Positions 24,727 to 36,565 of a stretch of DNA of 64,000 bases are shown here, piece after piece. The notes under the pieces are model-generated. The model ran no database searches. It was not told the origin of the DNA and saw only the letters and a list, made by a program, of their open reading frames with translations. The translations under genes were made by a program, and so were the position numbers. Every line of letters starts with the position of its first letter. The stretch's first letter is position 1. The stretch lies in NCBI GenBank assembly GCA_938091935.1, contig CALKNV010000001.1:124001-188000 (forward strand), given 5' to 3'. The stretch comes from an uncultured Pseudomonadales bacterium. GTDB taxonomy: Bacteria > Pseudomonadota > Gammaproteobacteria > Pseudomonadales > Pseudohongiellaceae.

Positions 24727-25518
24727 ATGAGTTTGAATCAGGATAAACCATTAGTTGTCGCAGGCGTGGAATACCAGTCGCGGCTTATTATCGGCAGCGG
24801 CAAATACAAGGATTTTGAGGAGAACCTCTCGGCCCTGGAAGCAAGCGCAGCAGAAATGATTACCGTCGCTATCCGGCGCGTGAATCTCGGCCAGAACAAA
24901 GATGAGCCCAGCTTGCTAGAGGTGATCTCACCCGAACGTTATACCATCCTGCCCAACACGGCAGGCTGCTATACAGCGGAAGACGCAGTTCGCACCTGCC
25001 GCATGGCGCGTGAGCTGCTGGATGGACACAAGCTGGTTAAACTGGAAGTTCTGGGCGACCAAAAAACCCTGTATCCCAACGTAACTGAAACCCTTGCCGC
25101 TGCCGAAATACTGGTTGCCGATGGTTTCGATGTGATGGTTTACACCTCAGATGATCCACTAGTCGCAAAACGTCTGGAAGAGATTGGCTGCGTTGCCGTG
25201 ATGCCCCTGGGCGCACCAATTGGATCTGGCCTTGGCATTCGTAATCCCTACAATATTCGCATGATCCTGGAAAACGCATCTGTCCCAATCATCGTCGATG
25301 CCGGTGTGGGCACGGCCTCTGATGCCAGTATTGCCATGGAGCTAGGTTGCGATGGGGTACTTATGAACACCGCGATCGCGGAGGCGCAAAATCCAGTGTT
25401 GATGGCCTCAGCGATGAAGAAAGCGGTTGAGTCAGGGCGTGAAGCGTTCCTGGCCGGTCGTATGCCAAGACGCCTGTATGCCAGTGCCTCTTCGCCCATC
25501 GACGGGACTTTCTTCTAG
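24727..25518 (+). CDS. thiG: Thiazole synthase ThiG
   Basis: Makes the thiazole phosphate moiety of thiamine from deoxyxylulose phosphate, dehydroglycine and ThiS thiocarboxylate. A 263-residue TIM barrel with the family's [12 protein letters not shown] start, [19 protein letters not shown], the Schiff-base Lys region [23 protein letters not shown] and [11 protein letters not shown]. Length is normal. Paired with thiS. Confidence 0.97.
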   Translation: MSLNQDKPLVVAGVEYQSRLIIGSGKYKDFEENLSALEASAAEMITVAIRRVNLGQNKDEPSLLEVISPERYTILPNTAGCYTAEDAVRTCRMARELLDGHKLVKLEVLGDQKTLYPNVTETLAAAEILVADGFDVMVYTSDDPLVAKRLEEIGCVAVMPLGAPIGSGLGIRNPYNIRMILENASVPIIVDAGVGTASDASIAMELGCDGVLMNTAIAEAQNPVLMASAMKKAVESGREAFLAGRMPRRLYASASSPIDGTFF

Positions 25519-25668
25519 CGCTCCTTCTGGCTTTCGGCTCATTTACTATTAACCTATTCATCACAGAGACTGCCGCACGTGCACCCTCTGAATTTCCCGG
25601 CAGCGGCACAGCGCCGATCAAAGGATAACAAAGCGTGTTGAATACTCAGCCCGGAATAAACTGTCACC

Positions 25669-26355
25669 ATGGTCTCTGACCCCTCAAAACGTCCCATACG
25701 CAGTTTTGTTATTCGTGCGGGAAGAACCACCGATTCCCAGCGCAAAGCGCTCAGCGACCACTGGGATGACTATGTCATTCCCTTTGCGGCCAAGCCCCTT
25801 AAAGTCAGTGATCACTTTCCAGAGTCCGACCGACTCACGGTAGAAATTGGGTTTGGCATGGGCGACTCCTTGCTGGAGATGGCACAGCAGGATCCAAGCA
25901 CTAATTTTCTTGGCATCGAGGTTCACCGCCCAGGAGTCGGGAAGTTACTCCACGGTATTACCGAACATCAGGTCAAGAATCTCAAAATCATGTGCCATGA
26001 TGCCACGGAAGTCATTGCTGACTGCTTTCCAGAGCAGAGCATCGATAACATTTTGGTTTTCTTTCCGGACCCCTGGCCGAAGAAACGACACCACAAGCGC
26101 CGAATCATACAGCCTGGGTTTGTCTCATTGCTGTCTAGCAGGTTGAAGCAAGGCGGCCATTTACATCTGGCGACCGATTGGGAGCAATATGCCGAGCATA
26201 TGATGGAAGTACTTGAGCAGGAGACCACACTGAGCAATGCCTTTGGCAAGGGGAAGTATTACGAAGACCCAGCGCGACCGCCGACTAAATTTGAAAGTCG
26301 CGGCCGCCGCCTTGGTCATGGCGTCTGGGATTTACTCTTTAAAAGAATCAGCTAG
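25669..26355 (+). CDS. trmB: tRNA (guanine46-N7)-methyltransferase
   Basis: SAM-dependent methylation of G46 in the tRNA variable loop. The 228-residue protein has IRSFVIRAGRTTDSQRKAL, SAM motif VEIGFGMGDSLLEMA, GIEVHRPGVG and the catalytic-site block FFPDPWPKKRHHKRR. The gene ends four bases before the convergent YgjP-like gene; no terminator fits between them. Confidence 0.97.
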   Translation: MVSDPSKRPIRSFVIRAGRTTDSQRKALSDHWDDYVIPFAAKPLKVSDHFPESDRLTVEIGFGMGDSLLEMAQQDPSTNFLGIEVHRPGVGKLLHGITEHQVKNLKIMCHDATEVIADCFPEQSIDNILVFFPDPWPKKRHHKRRIIQPGFVSLLSSRLKQGGHLHLATDWEQYAEHMMEVLEQETTLSNAFGKGKYYEDPARPPTKFESRGRRLGHGVWDLLFKRIS

Positions 26356-26359
26356 ATGT

Positions 26360-27118
26360 TCAGAACCAGAACCGGTGTTCGTGCTCTTTTAGCCAGTCGA
26401 TGTATTGCTCAGATTGGGGGCAAATAGAATCAACCAATTGCCAGAATCGCTTCGAATGGTCCATGTGAATGAGATGGCAGACTTCATGGGTAATCATGTA
26501 ATCAATGATGCTGTAGGGCGCCAGCATGATTAGCCAGTTGTATTGCAGCACGCCCGCTGAGGTACAGTGGCCCCATTTGGACTTGGTTTTTCGTAATTTA
26601 ATTTCGGTGATCTTGTGCTCAACTCCGAGGTGGTGGGCAAGGCCACGAGCTCTCGGCAAGATATACTGGCTGGCCTTATCAATCAGGAAATCCTCAACTT
26701 GTTCCTGGGCTTTTGCCGGCGTCAGTTTATGCCCCTGGATGATGAACTGATCACCGTTGACCAAGATGCGCCGTTTACGCCCCTCTTTGAACACAATCGT
26801 AAGTTCCCGGGCACGGTAAAAAATCTTGCTGCCGTTTTCGATCCGCAACATTTCCTGCTGTCGCTGCGATTCTTCATGCAGGCGATTGTGAATCCAGTCT
26901 TCATTGCTTTGCACGAACTCTTCAACTTCGGCCCGTGATGCCTGGTAGGGGACTTTTACAATGACTTTTCCAGGCTTTATATAAAGAGCCAGGGTCTTCC
27001 GCTTACTGCGCTGTACCTCGCAGCTATAAGGCGCCGGCGGCAGTTTGCCGCCGTGGATATTTAGCGGGACTATTTTAGCCTTGGGTTTGGCTTTGGTTTT
27101 CGCTCTGGTTTTAGCCAT
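26360..27118 (-). CDS. YgjP-like M48 metallopeptidase domain protein
   Basis: A 252-residue protein of the YgjP/WLM-type zinc peptidase family. The zinc site is HEVCH (His211, Glu212, His215) followed by LIHMDHSKRFW. The first 15 residues are a Lys/Ala-rich tail (KTRAKTKAKPKAK) that could bind nucleic acid. A central KTKSKWGHCTSAG motif is typical of the family. Cellular role is unknown. It overlaps the upstream methyltransferase gene by 8 bases. Confidence 0.88.
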   Translation of the reverse strand: MAKTRAKTKAKPKAKIVPLNIHGGKLPPAPYSCEVQRSKRKTLALYIKPGKVIVKVPYQASRAEVEEFVQSNEDWIHNRLHEESQRQQEMLRIENGSKIFYRARELTIVFKEGRKRRILVNGDQFIIQGHKLTPAKAQEQVEDFLIDKASQYILPRARGLAHHLGVEHKITEIKLRKTKSKWGHCTSAGVLQYNWLIMLAPYSIIDYMITHEVCHLIHMDHSKRFWQLVDSICPQSEQYIDWLKEHEHRFWF

Positions 27119-27662
27119 GCTCTACCGGTCTCCGGGCCACCAGACTGGCGATGGCCCTTTTTGGGTTTTTCCGCTCACCTTCGAAATAGTACAAAATTTC
27201 CCAGTCCGCGAAGAGTTCTCTCAATTCATTCTCTGCCAGCAAGAAGTCCGGATTACCAGGTCGTCCGAACTCGCGCTGGCCGATGGTAAAAGTCTCGTAA
27301 AAAAGCAATCCGCCTTGTCGCACCGCCTGACGAATGTCTGCCATCAGCGGCCTGTGCAAATAATTAAACACCAGAATTGCGTCAAACGTTTTACCGCGCA
27401 AAGGGCACTGTTCTGGTTGTTCGAAATCAACATGCCACAGCTGAACCAACTCTGGATTGCCGTGCGCTTTAGCCGCCAGCGCAGTCAATTTATCCCCGTT
27501 CACATCAGCGAAAATGACGGGTAATTGCCGTTCAACTAGAAACAACCCATTGCGTCCGTTCCCGCACGCTAAATCCAGAATGCCATGAGTCATTTCCAGC
27601 TCGTTTAGCAGTGCAAGCTTGTCTGACACGAGCGCTGCCGCGTTGGCGTTTGAATGGGTCAT
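27111..27662 (-). CDS. Class I SAM-dependent methyltransferase (TehB-like)
   Basis: A 183-residue cytoplasmic methyltransferase: SAM loop ILDLACGNGRNGLFL (28-42), acidic FADVNGDKL, and VFNYLHRPL after strand 4. It resembles small TehB/UbiE-like enzymes; the substrate cannot be predicted. It overlaps the YgjP-like gene and is divergent from cmoA. Confidence 0.85.
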   Translation of the reverse strand: MTHSNANAAALVSDKLALLNELEMTHGILDLACGNGRNGLFLVERQLPVIFADVNGDKLTALAAKAHGNPELVQLWHVDFEQPEQCPLRGKTFDAILVFNYLHRPLMADIRQAVRQGGLLFYETFTIGQREFGRPGNPDFLLAENELRELFADWEILYYFEGERKNPKRAIASLVARRPVEHG

Positions 27663-27837
27663 AGATAAGCGGATAATAGGCTAACAGCATTGCCTGTTTT
27701 GCAATGCGTAAAATAAGTGAATCAAACTCCACGTACAACAATTATCGTATGCCTGTTATCTTGCAGACACGCGGCTAATGACAGCACTGCTATTGAGTCG
27801 GCACCATCGATTAATGAGTTAGGAATTTCTTGCCCCT

Positions 27838-28584
27838 ATGCCAAAATTTGAGTCAGATTTTGACCAGTCCAAAGACCAGCTTTTTACCCAGCAGAGAGTC
27901 GCTGGTGATTTTGTATTTGATGAGAACGTTGCCGCGGTCTTTGATGACATGATTAATCGGTCTGTCCCGGGGTATCGCACGATAATTTCCATGATCGGTG
28001 TGATGGCCAGCCGCTACTGTCAGGAGGGCTCAGTGATTTATGATCTCGGCTGCAGCCTGGGCGCGGCCAGTTTTGCCATGGCAGAACAGGTAGACTGCAA
28101 CAACTATTCTATCCAGGCAGTCGATAATTCCGTCGCCATGATTACCCGGCTCGATAAGCGGCTGCAGGAATCTGATGGCTACCAGATCAAGACGCGATGT
28201 GAAGACCTGGCCAACATCGACATTACTAATGCATCTGTGGTGGTATTAAACTTCACGCTTCAATTTGTCCCCCAAGCGTCCAGGGATGCACTAATCCAGA
28301 AGATATATGCCGGTCTCAATCCTGGTGGCGTGCTTATTATTTCCGAGAAAATTGTCTTTCCTGACCCAGAGCTCAACGAACTTTTTATAGATCTTTATCA
28401 CAACTTCAAAGAACAAATGGGCTATAGCAAGCTAGAGATCAGCCAGAAGCGCACAGCCCTGGAAAACGTGCTGGTGCCTGAGACGCTGTCCCAGCACCGG
28501 CAAAGACTTACCGATGCCGGCTTCAGGGCGCTGGACGTCTGGTTTCAATGCTTCAATTTCGCCTCCATGGTCGCGTTCAAATGA
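27838..28584 (+). CDS. cmoA: Carboxy-S-adenosylmethionine synthase
   Basis: Converts SAM and prephenate to carboxy-SAM, the donor for the wobble uridine modification cmo5U34. The 248-residue protein has FDENVAAVFDDMINRSVPGY, SAM loop VIYDLGCSLGAASFAM and NFTLQFVP, all typical of CmoA. cmoB starts nine bases downstream. Confidence 0.97.
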   Translation: MPKFESDFDQSKDQLFTQQRVAGDFVFDENVAAVFDDMINRSVPGYRTIISMIGVMASRYCQEGSVIYDLGCSLGAASFAMAEQVDCNNYSIQAVDNSVAMITRLDKRLQESDGYQIKTRCEDLANIDITNASVVVLNFTLQFVPQASRDALIQKIYAGLNPGGVLIISEKIVFPDPELNELFIDLYHNFKEQMGYSKLEISQKRTALENVLVPETLSQHRQRLTDAGFRALDVWFQCFNFASMVAFK

Positions 28585-28593
28585 GCCATACCC

Positions 28594-29562
28594 ATGTTTG
28601 ACGAAGCAATTAAGCAATTTGAGGCAGCCCTGGAAGAGACTGGTTTGCAGCAGCTACTACCATTCTTGTCGAAACAGTCTCTCGATGTCATCAAGCAGGG
28701 GGATTGGCCGCGCTGGCGGGACCGTCTGAGTGAGCTACCTGCGCTTACTCCAACCAGGATTGAGATTACAGACAGAATCCTCATTGGCGACAGGGCGGAC
28801 TGTGATGCCGACCAATTGTCACTACTCCGAGATCAACTTAAGGCTTTTATTCCCTGGCGCAAGGGCCCTTTTGAACTGTTCGGCATTCACATTGAGTCGG
28901 AATGGCGCTGCGACTTGAAATGGGCGCGCCTGCAGGGAGCCATTGCGCCGCTGGCAGGCAGAACGGTACTGGACGTTGGCAGCGGCAACGGTTATTTCAG
29001 CCTGCGCATGCAGGCCGCCGGTGCAAAACTGGTACTGGGCCTCGAGCCCCATATTGCCTACTTCGCCCAGTTTTGGGCTATTCGCCATTTCTTGCCCGAG
29101 TATCCGGTTTACGTCCTTCCCATCCCATTGGAGCAGCAACCCAGACCGCTGCCAAAGTTTGACACCGTATTCTCGATGGGTGTTATCTATCACCGGCGTT
29201 CGCCAATAGACCATCTGCTCCAGTTGAGAGACTGCTTGCGCGCGGGGGGCGAATTGGTAATGGAATCAATTGTGGTGGATGGCCCTGCAGGCTACAGCTT
29301 GATGCCCGAAAAGAAGTACGCACGCATGTCCAACGTCTGGTTTGTTCCCAGCACTGACACATTGCTGCAATGGCTGGCGCGATGCGGATTCACCAACCTT
29401 CGCGTAGTTGACCAGTGCGCGACCACCCTGGACGAGCAGCGGGTTACCGAATGGATGCCCTATGACTCCCTCGACGCCGCATTGGACAAGCAAGACAGCA
29501 CCCGTACCATCGAGAACTACCCCGCACCCCAGAGAGTCATCATTCTGGCCAACAAAGCCTGA
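28594..29562 (+). CDS. cmoB: tRNA U34 carboxymethyltransferase
   Basis: Transfers the carboxymethyl group from carboxy-SAM to 5-hydroxyuridine at the tRNA wobble position, widening codon reading. The 322-residue protein has PWRKGPFELFGIHIESEWR, SAM loop VLDVGSGNGYFSLRM and VFSMGVIYHRRSPIDHL, as in known CmoB. Same operon as cmoA. Downstream lies a 265-base gap before the RAYT gene. Confidence 0.97.
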   Translation: MFDEAIKQFEAALEETGLQQLLPFLSKQSLDVIKQGDWPRWRDRLSELPALTPTRIEITDRILIGDRADCDADQLSLLRDQLKAFIPWRKGPFELFGIHIESEWRCDLKWARLQGAIAPLAGRTVLDVGSGNGYFSLRMQAAGAKLVLGLEPHIAYFAQFWAIRHFLPEYPVYVLPIPLEQQPRPLPKFDTVFSMGVIYHRRSPIDHLLQLRDCLRAGGELVMESIVVDGPAGYSLMPEKKYARMSNVWFVPSTDTLLQWLARCGFTNLRVVDQCATTLDEQRVTEWMPYDSLDAALDKQDSTRTIENYPAPQRVIILANKA

Positions 29563-29827
29563 ATGAACGGTTAGATATTGCACCTCTATCGTTAATCTCC
29601 GGGGAAAGGGGTCAAGCCTCGCTTTAAATTATGCAGGGCCATAGCAATTGCGCTTGCAGTGACACACCTTGAGTAAAGGCCTATTTTTTGTACCTTAAAT
29701 CAAAAATATAGCGTTCAAACTAATTCTGGTTGACGCCTGAATCCAATTAATATAACTATAAGGCCTTGAGCTATAGGGTCAGCTCTAATTCTATCTTTAC
29801 CCCCTTAATTCACAGTCGAGAATAATC
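29563..29827. other. Intergenic region, possible RAYT 5' flank
   Basis: No coding region seen. Two related stretches, GGGGTCAAGCCTCGCTTTAA (from 29609) and AGGGTCAGCTCTAATTCTA (from 29776), stand in the same orientation before the RAYT gene. Sequences with a similar GGGGTCA start commonly precede solitary RAYT genes, so they may be degenerate recognition ends. No clear cmoB terminator. Confidence 0.35.
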
Positions 29828-30796
29828 ATGGCCAGACCTCTCCGAATTGAATATCCGGACGCTGTTTATCACGTTTCCAATTATGGATTAGATGGTCAGC
29901 GCGTCTTCCCCTCCGCCAAGTATTACGATGCGTTCTTGGAGGGATTGGGCGAAACCTGCTCACGCCTGAATGTCGAGGTACAAGCATTTTGCCTGCTAAG
30001 GGATCAGTATCACCTGGTAATTAAAACCCCTGAAGGAAACCTGAGCCGCTTCATGCGCCAGGTTGATGGGCTGTATACGCAGAATTATCAACGCTTAAAA
30101 GGTACAGATGGCTCCCTGTTTCGAGGCCGCTATAAAGCCGTCCTCGTTCAGCCTGAGCAGTACCTGTTGCCGCTATCCCGATTTATCCACTGTAAAGTCA
30201 AGGCGAGTGATCGAGCTACCTATGCCTATAGCAGCTACACCAATTTTACCCATAAAGCGAAACCACCGGTGTGGTTCAATCGTGATGAAACCCTTAAGCA
30301 ACTCAAGGTTGCTGCGGCGAAACGCGCACTCGCCTACAAGAAATATGTAGCCGAAGGTGTGGATGAGGAGCTCGCCAGTTTTTATGGCAAGAAGAACCTG
30401 TCGTCAATCATGGGCGATGCCAAGTTCCGTAAAGCCGCCCAGCGCAAGCGCTCGGCCACTGCGGCCCGTGGCATCTCACGCGGTGCCAATGCCAAGTGGC
30501 GTCCCTCCTGCAAACAGATCATTGCCGAGGTGGCAAAGCAGTTTAAGGTAAGCGAAGCGAGTATCTATAAGGCGGCTCGAGGGCCGGGCTCGAAGAATGT
30601 ACCGCGCTGGGTCGCAATGTATCTTTGCCAGGAGCTTTCTGCGGTGACTCTGCAGTCCATTGCCAAACTCTTCAAGCTGCAGCGCTATGGCACAGTCTCG
30701 ACGACGGTTGGGAAGCTGAAAAAGGAATTTGAAGAAGATCCAAAACTGCTGGCAACCACTGAGCGCCTTACCAAGCGGCTCAGTAAGGGGAAATAG
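29828..30796 (+). CDS. REP-associated tyrosine transposase (RAYT) with degenerate HUH motif and DnaA-like C-terminal domain
   Basis: A 322-residue protein of the Y1 (IS200-like) transposase family. It begins MARPLRIEYPDAVYHVSNYG, the usual RAYT start. The metal site, normally NHxH, reads DQYH at residues 59-62: the first His is Gln, only His62 remains, so DNA cleavage is doubtful. The Tyr region LYTQNYQRLKG (82-92) is kept. Residues about 225-300 resemble DnaA domain IV (RWVAMYLCQELSAVTLQSIAKLF), a known C-terminal addition in some RAYTs, giving sequence-specific DNA binding. No inverted repeats of an IS flank it. It may be a domesticated or decaying single-copy element. Confidence 0.87.
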   Translation: MARPLRIEYPDAVYHVSNYGLDGQRVFPSAKYYDAFLEGLGETCSRLNVEVQAFCLLRDQYHLVIKTPEGNLSRFMRQVDGLYTQNYQRLKGTDGSLFRGRYKAVLVQPEQYLLPLSRFIHCKVKASDRATYAYSSYTNFTHKAKPPVWFNRDETLKQLKVAAAKRALAYKKYVAEGVDEELASFYGKKNLSSIMGDAKFRKAAQRKRSATAARGISRGANAKWRPSCKQIIAEVAKQFKVSEASIYKAARGPGSKNVPRWVAMYLCQELSAVTLQSIAKLFKLQRYGTVSTTVGKLKKEFEEDPKLLATTERLTKRLSKGK

Positions 30797-30829
30797 AGAG
30801 AAAAACCTCCAATACCCACACCGAAGACA

Positions 30830-30860
30830 CAAAAAAGCCGGCTCTGAGCCGGCTTTTTTG
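30830..30860. terminator. Bidirectional Rho-independent terminator
   Basis: Perfect stem AGCCGGCT / AGCCGGCT around CTG, flanked by six A's on the left and six T's on the right. It can end both the RAYT gene (+) and the rpmBG transcript (-), which converge here. Confidence 0.92.
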
Positions 30861-30881
30861 TGCGGACATGCAAACAGTCAA

Positions 30882-31037
30882 TTACTTGATCTTCGCTTCC
30901 TTATAAATCACGTGCTTGCGCACGACGGGATCGAATTTCTTGATCTCCATCTTGTCTGGCATGGTGCGTTTGTTCTTGTCGGTTGTGTAATAGTGACCAG
31001 TTTTGGCACTGGAAACTAATTTAATCTTGTCTCTCAT
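30882..31037 (-). CDS. rpmG: 50S ribosomal protein L33
   Basis: A 51-residue basic ribosomal protein. The reading frame from ATG 31037 gives [20 protein letters not shown] and ends [11 protein letters not shown]. The zinc-binding CxxC pairs are absent, so this is the zinc-independent L33 form. A GGAGGA Shine-Dalgarno-like run precedes the start. It lies 35 bases after rpmB in the usual rpmBG operon. Confidence 0.97.
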   Translation of the reverse strand: MRDKIKLVSSAKTGHYYTTDKNKRTMPDKMEIKKFDPVVRKHVIYKEAKIK

Positions 31038-31072
31038 GGAATACTCCTCCCGTTTTCTCGCTTTATGTCTGC

Positions 31073-31309
31073 TTAGACCTGAACGCCTTTGCGGCGGATA
31101 TCAGCGAGAACAGTATCAATTCCCAGCTTGTCGATTGTGCGCATACCCTTGGTAGAGACTCGCAGTTTGACAAATCGCTTCTCCGACTCCACCCAAAACC
31201 GGTGAGTATGGAGATTCGGCGAGAACCGACGTCTGGTCTTGTTGTTTGCGTGCGATACGTTATTTCCCGTAACTGGCTTCTTGCCGGTTACCATACAAAC
31301 CCTGGACAT
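31073..31309 (-). CDS. rpmB: 50S ribosomal protein L28
   Basis: A 78-residue ribosomal protein beginning [20 protein letters not shown], with [18 protein letters not shown] in the middle. Length matches gammaproteobacterial L28. First gene of the rpmB-rpmG operon under the promoter at 31402-31430. Confidence 0.98.
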   Translation of the reverse strand: MSRVCMVTGKKPVTGNNVSHANNKTRRRFSPNLHTHRFWVESEKRFVKLRVSTKGMRTIDKLGIDTVLADIRRKGVQV

Positions 31310-31401
31310 GCTGCTGCCTCGTCGTGCTAATAAGTAGTGAAATTCTGATTCATTGCCCTGTTTTTCCCGGAGGACTTTTTGAGGGCAAAAAAGAGCTGCG
31401 T

Positions 31402-31430
31402 TTTATACCAGAACACCCCTGCAATAGCAA
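31402..31430 (-). promoter_or_regulatory. Promoter of rpmBG
   Basis: On the minus strand: -35 TTGCTA (31425-31430), 17-base spacer, -10 TATAAA (31402-31407) with an extended -10 TGG directly before it. It leaves a leader of roughly 90 bases before the rpmB ATG at 31309. Confidence 0.6.
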
Positions 31431-31507
31431 GGAATCTTCTGCTGCGGGGCAGGACTCTCGGGGGCTGCGCGCTTACTAGCTTGCGCTGGGAATATAGACG
31501 CAGAGCC

Positions 31508-32185
31508 TCAATCCAGCAAATTGCGCTCTGCCAGGGAAACGACTTGCGCCTCCGCCACTACGAGATGGTCGAGCACTCTTATATCCACGGTTTGCAAGGC
31601 CGCCTGCAGGCGCCTGGTCATACCAATGTCGGCCTGGCTGGGCTCAGCCACGCCTGAAGGGTGGTTATGGGCAAAAATCACAGCCGCTGCGTTGTAATGT
31701 AAGCAGCGTTTGACGACTTCTCTGGGATAAACCGGTGCGCCATCGATAGTGCCACGGAACAACTCCTCAATTTTGACAATATGTTGCTGATTATTGAGAT
31801 AGACGCAGATAAAGGCCTCGTAGGGCCTGCCACCGTATCGGGCCTGCAAATACCTCTTGGCCGCTTCCGAACTGTGCAATACGTCTTTGTGTTTAATGCC
31901 CTCACACAGGTGGCGCAACATCATTTCATGTGCGGCTTCCAGTAAGGCCACTTTGGCGGGACCTACCCCTTTGACCGCGCTGGGTAGCTCCCGGCTGTGC
32001 CGTAACACGCCTTTTATGCTCCCATACTGGGCCAACAGCTCACGCCCCAATGCCAGAGCTGACTTATTTACTGTGCCATTCTGCAGAATGACTGCGAGCA
32101 CTTCTGCATCGCTGAGCTCCGCAGCAGTTCCAGCAAGTAGTTTCTCCCGGGGACGCTCGGTTCTTGGCCACTGATTTATGGGCAT
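31508..32185 (-). CDS. radC: RadC-family protein (JAMM/MPN+ domain)
   Basis: A 225-residue protein: N-terminal helix-hairpin-helix region (residues about 40-90, LPSAVKGVGPAKVALLEA) and a C-terminal JAMM metalloprotease-like domain with the metal motif HNHPSGVAEPSQADI. Once thought to be a recombination protein; its real role in the family is unsettled. Its place between rpmB and coaBC is the classic gammaproteobacterial one. Confidence 0.95.
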   Translation of the reverse strand: MPINQWPRTERPREKLLAGTAAELSDAEVLAVILQNGTVNKSALALGRELLAQYGSIKGVLRHSRELPSAVKGVGPAKVALLEAAHEMMLRHLCEGIKHKDVLHSSEAAKRYLQARYGGRPYEAFICVYLNNQQHIVKIEELFRGTIDGAPVYPREVVKRCLHYNAAAVIFAHNHPSGVAEPSQADIGMTRRLQAALQTVDIRVLDHLVVAEAQVVSLAERNLLD

Positions 32186-32332
32186 ACTCGTTCCTCACCT
32201 GACAGCCATCAGCTTAGTTGAGCTTCGAAGAAACACCTATATTATGAGCAAATTGCGCGCCGGTTTTCGACCTGCTAGTCTAGCTCTCCCGCTTCGGCCG
32301 AGCGTAGCAGTCCGCATTTTTCAAGGGTTCCC

Positions 32333-33541
32333 ATGTTAAGCCTTACTAACAAACGCATCCTGTTGGGCATTACCGGTGGCATCGCCGCCTATAAGAGTGC
32401 CGAACTCACGCGCACCCTGGTTAAGGCCGGCGCCGAGGTGAGGATCGCCATGACGCCAGCGGCGACAGAATTTATTACCCCCCTGACAATGCAGGCCTTA
32501 TCTGGCAACCGTGTCCACCTGGGTCTGCTGGATAGCGATGCCGAGGCTGCGATGGGGCATATCGAGCTGGCGCGCTGGGCCGACCTGGTGGTCATAGCGC
32601 CGGCAACCGCCGATTTTATTGCGCGCATGGCTCATGCCCAGGCCGACGATCTGCTTACTACCCTGGTGCTGGCAAGTGTGGCGCCAATCGCTGTTGCGCC
32701 GGCGATGAATCAGGCCATGTGGGGAGATACTGGCACCCAAGCGAATATAGAATCCCTGCGGCAGCGCGGTGTGCACGTCTGGGGGCCGGGATCCGGTGAG
32801 CAGGCCTGTGGCGACGTTGGTCTGGGCCGAATGATCGAGCCTGATGAAATCGCCACTCATTGTGCGAGCATGTTTGAAGCTGGCAAGCTTGCTGGCAAAC
32901 GGTTTTTGATCACCGGCGGGCCTACCCGGGAGGCCATTGATCCAGTTCGATTCATCAGCAATCACAGCTCCGGCAAGATGGCTTACGCGCTTGCGGCTGA
33001 GGCCGCTGCCGAAGGCGCCAAAGTTACCCTGGTAAGCGGTCCTGTGCAGCTGAGTACGCCCGAGTCGGTTGAACGCATTGATGTAGAGAGCGCCGAAGAA
33101 ATGTACGCCGCGGTAATGGCGGCTGTAGCAGGCGCCGATGTGTTCATCGGCGTCGCGGCCGTCGCTGACTATCGGCCGACTGGGGTGGCAAAGGAGAAGA
33201 TCAAGAAAACGGAAGAGGAGATGGTGATTAAGCTGGTGAAGAACCCAGACATCATCAAGAGTGTCTCCGAGCACTCTGCCAGGCCGTTTGTTGCAGGCTT
33301 TGCAGCCGAAACAGAAAACATAGTGGCCAACGGCCAGGAAAAACTTGAACGCAAGCGCCTGGATCTACTGTTTGCAAACCACGCAACCGAAACTTTTAAT
33401 AGCGACAGCGTCGCGGTAACCGCGCTCACAAAGAGTGGCCAGCAAGAGCTTGGCCCCGGCAACAAACACACCGTGGCACGAGCTATGCTCTATTTGATCG
33501 CTGATCAACTCAAGGCGAACTCGAAAGGGCATGCTACATAA
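32333..33541 (+). CDS. coaBC: Bifunctional phosphopantothenoylcysteine decarboxylase / phosphopantothenate-cysteine ligase
   Basis: Joins cysteine to 4'-phosphopantothenate (CoaB) and decarboxylates the product (CoaC) on the way to coenzyme A. A 402-residue fusion of normal length. The N-terminal FMN decarboxylase half has LGITGGIAAYKSAEL, PAMNQAMW and ACGDVGLGRMIEP; the C-terminal ligase half (from about 190) has ITGGPTREAIDPVRFISN and HSSGKM. In many relatives dut follows; here algC follows after 62 bases. Confidence 0.97.
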   Translation: MLSLTNKRILLGITGGIAAYKSAELTRTLVKAGAEVRIAMTPAATEFITPLTMQALSGNRVHLGLLDSDAEAAMGHIELARWADLVVIAPATADFIARMAHAQADDLLTTLVLASVAPIAVAPAMNQAMWGDTGTQANIESLRQRGVHVWGPGSGEQACGDVGLGRMIEPDEIATHCASMFEAGKLAGKRFLITGGPTREAIDPVRFISNHSSGKMAYALAAEAAAEGAKVTLVSGPVQLSTPESVERIDVESAEEMYAAVMAAVAGADVFIGVAAVADYRPTGVAKEKIKKTEEEMVIKLVKNPDIIKSVSEHSARPFVAGFAAETENIVANGQEKLERKRLDLLFANHATETFNSDSVAVTALTKSGQQELGPGNKHTVARAMLYLIADQLKANSKGHAT

Positions 33542-33603
33542 AATGTCACCGATTAAATTCGGGCACTAAGACCACGCGCAGGAACACAGCAGTACCGACC
33601 AAG

Positions 33604-35909
<2,306 letters not shown>

Positions 35910-35941
35910 CCTGGTCCGGATTATCTGGCGCATTACGATTT

Positions 35942-36565
35942 ATGGAAAATACGAGCAAAATCTCTAGAAAAGACCAGATCCTGCATGCACTCGCGCGCAT
36001 GTTGGAATCAGCTCCCGGTGAACGCATCACCACCGCTGCACTGGCGAAAGAAGTGGGAGTCTCTGAGGCAGCCCTCTACCGACACTTCCCCAGTAAGGCC
36101 CGAATGTTTGAGGGGCTGATCAAGTTTATTGAGGACACGCTGTTCCAACGCATCTCCCGCATATTAAAAGAAGAATCCAGCGCCGAAATACGCTGTCACA
36201 AGATTTTGACCCTGTTGCTCACTTTTTCAGACAAGAACCCTGGCATGACGCGCCTGTTGACTGGTGACGCCCTGGCTGGTGAAACCGAGCGCCTGCGTGA
36301 GCGCATTGCCCAGTTTTTCAGTCGATTGGAAGCTCAGCTGAAACAAGTGCTGCGAGAGGCGCAGATCAGGGAAAATCTCAAGCCAGCCATTTCTGCGGCG
36401 GCGCTGGCGAATTTGCTGCTTGCCTGCTGTGAAGGGCGCCTGGTCCAGTTTGTTCGCAGCGAGTTTAACGACTCTCCGCTGGAGCACTGGGACTTGCAGT
36501 GGGGGTTTCTCAGCAGTCAGCTGCTAACGCCATTTACGACTGCAGAAACTGCATCCAACGTCTAG
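35942..36565 (+). CDS. slmA: Nucleoid occlusion factor SlmA (TetR family)
   Basis: DNA-bound inhibitor of FtsZ that stops the septum forming over the chromosome. I start at ATG 35942 ([18 protein letters not shown]), giving 207 residues; the frame is open upstream inside argB but that part is not SlmA. The TetR helix-turn-helix is [28 protein letters not shown] in two parts (about 29-56), followed by the FtsZ-binding C-terminal domain ([13 protein letters not shown]). The 3' end overlaps convergent pyrE by four bases. Confidence 0.95.
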   Translation: MENTSKISRKDQILHALARMLESAPGERITTAALAKEVGVSEAALYRHFPSKARMFEGLIKFIEDTLFQRISRILKEESSAEIRCHKILTLLLTFSDKNPGMTRLLTGDALAGETERLRERIAQFFSRLEAQLKQVLREAQIRENLKPAISAAALANLLLACCEGRLVQFVRSEFNDSPLEHWDLQWGFLSSQLLTPFTTAETASNV

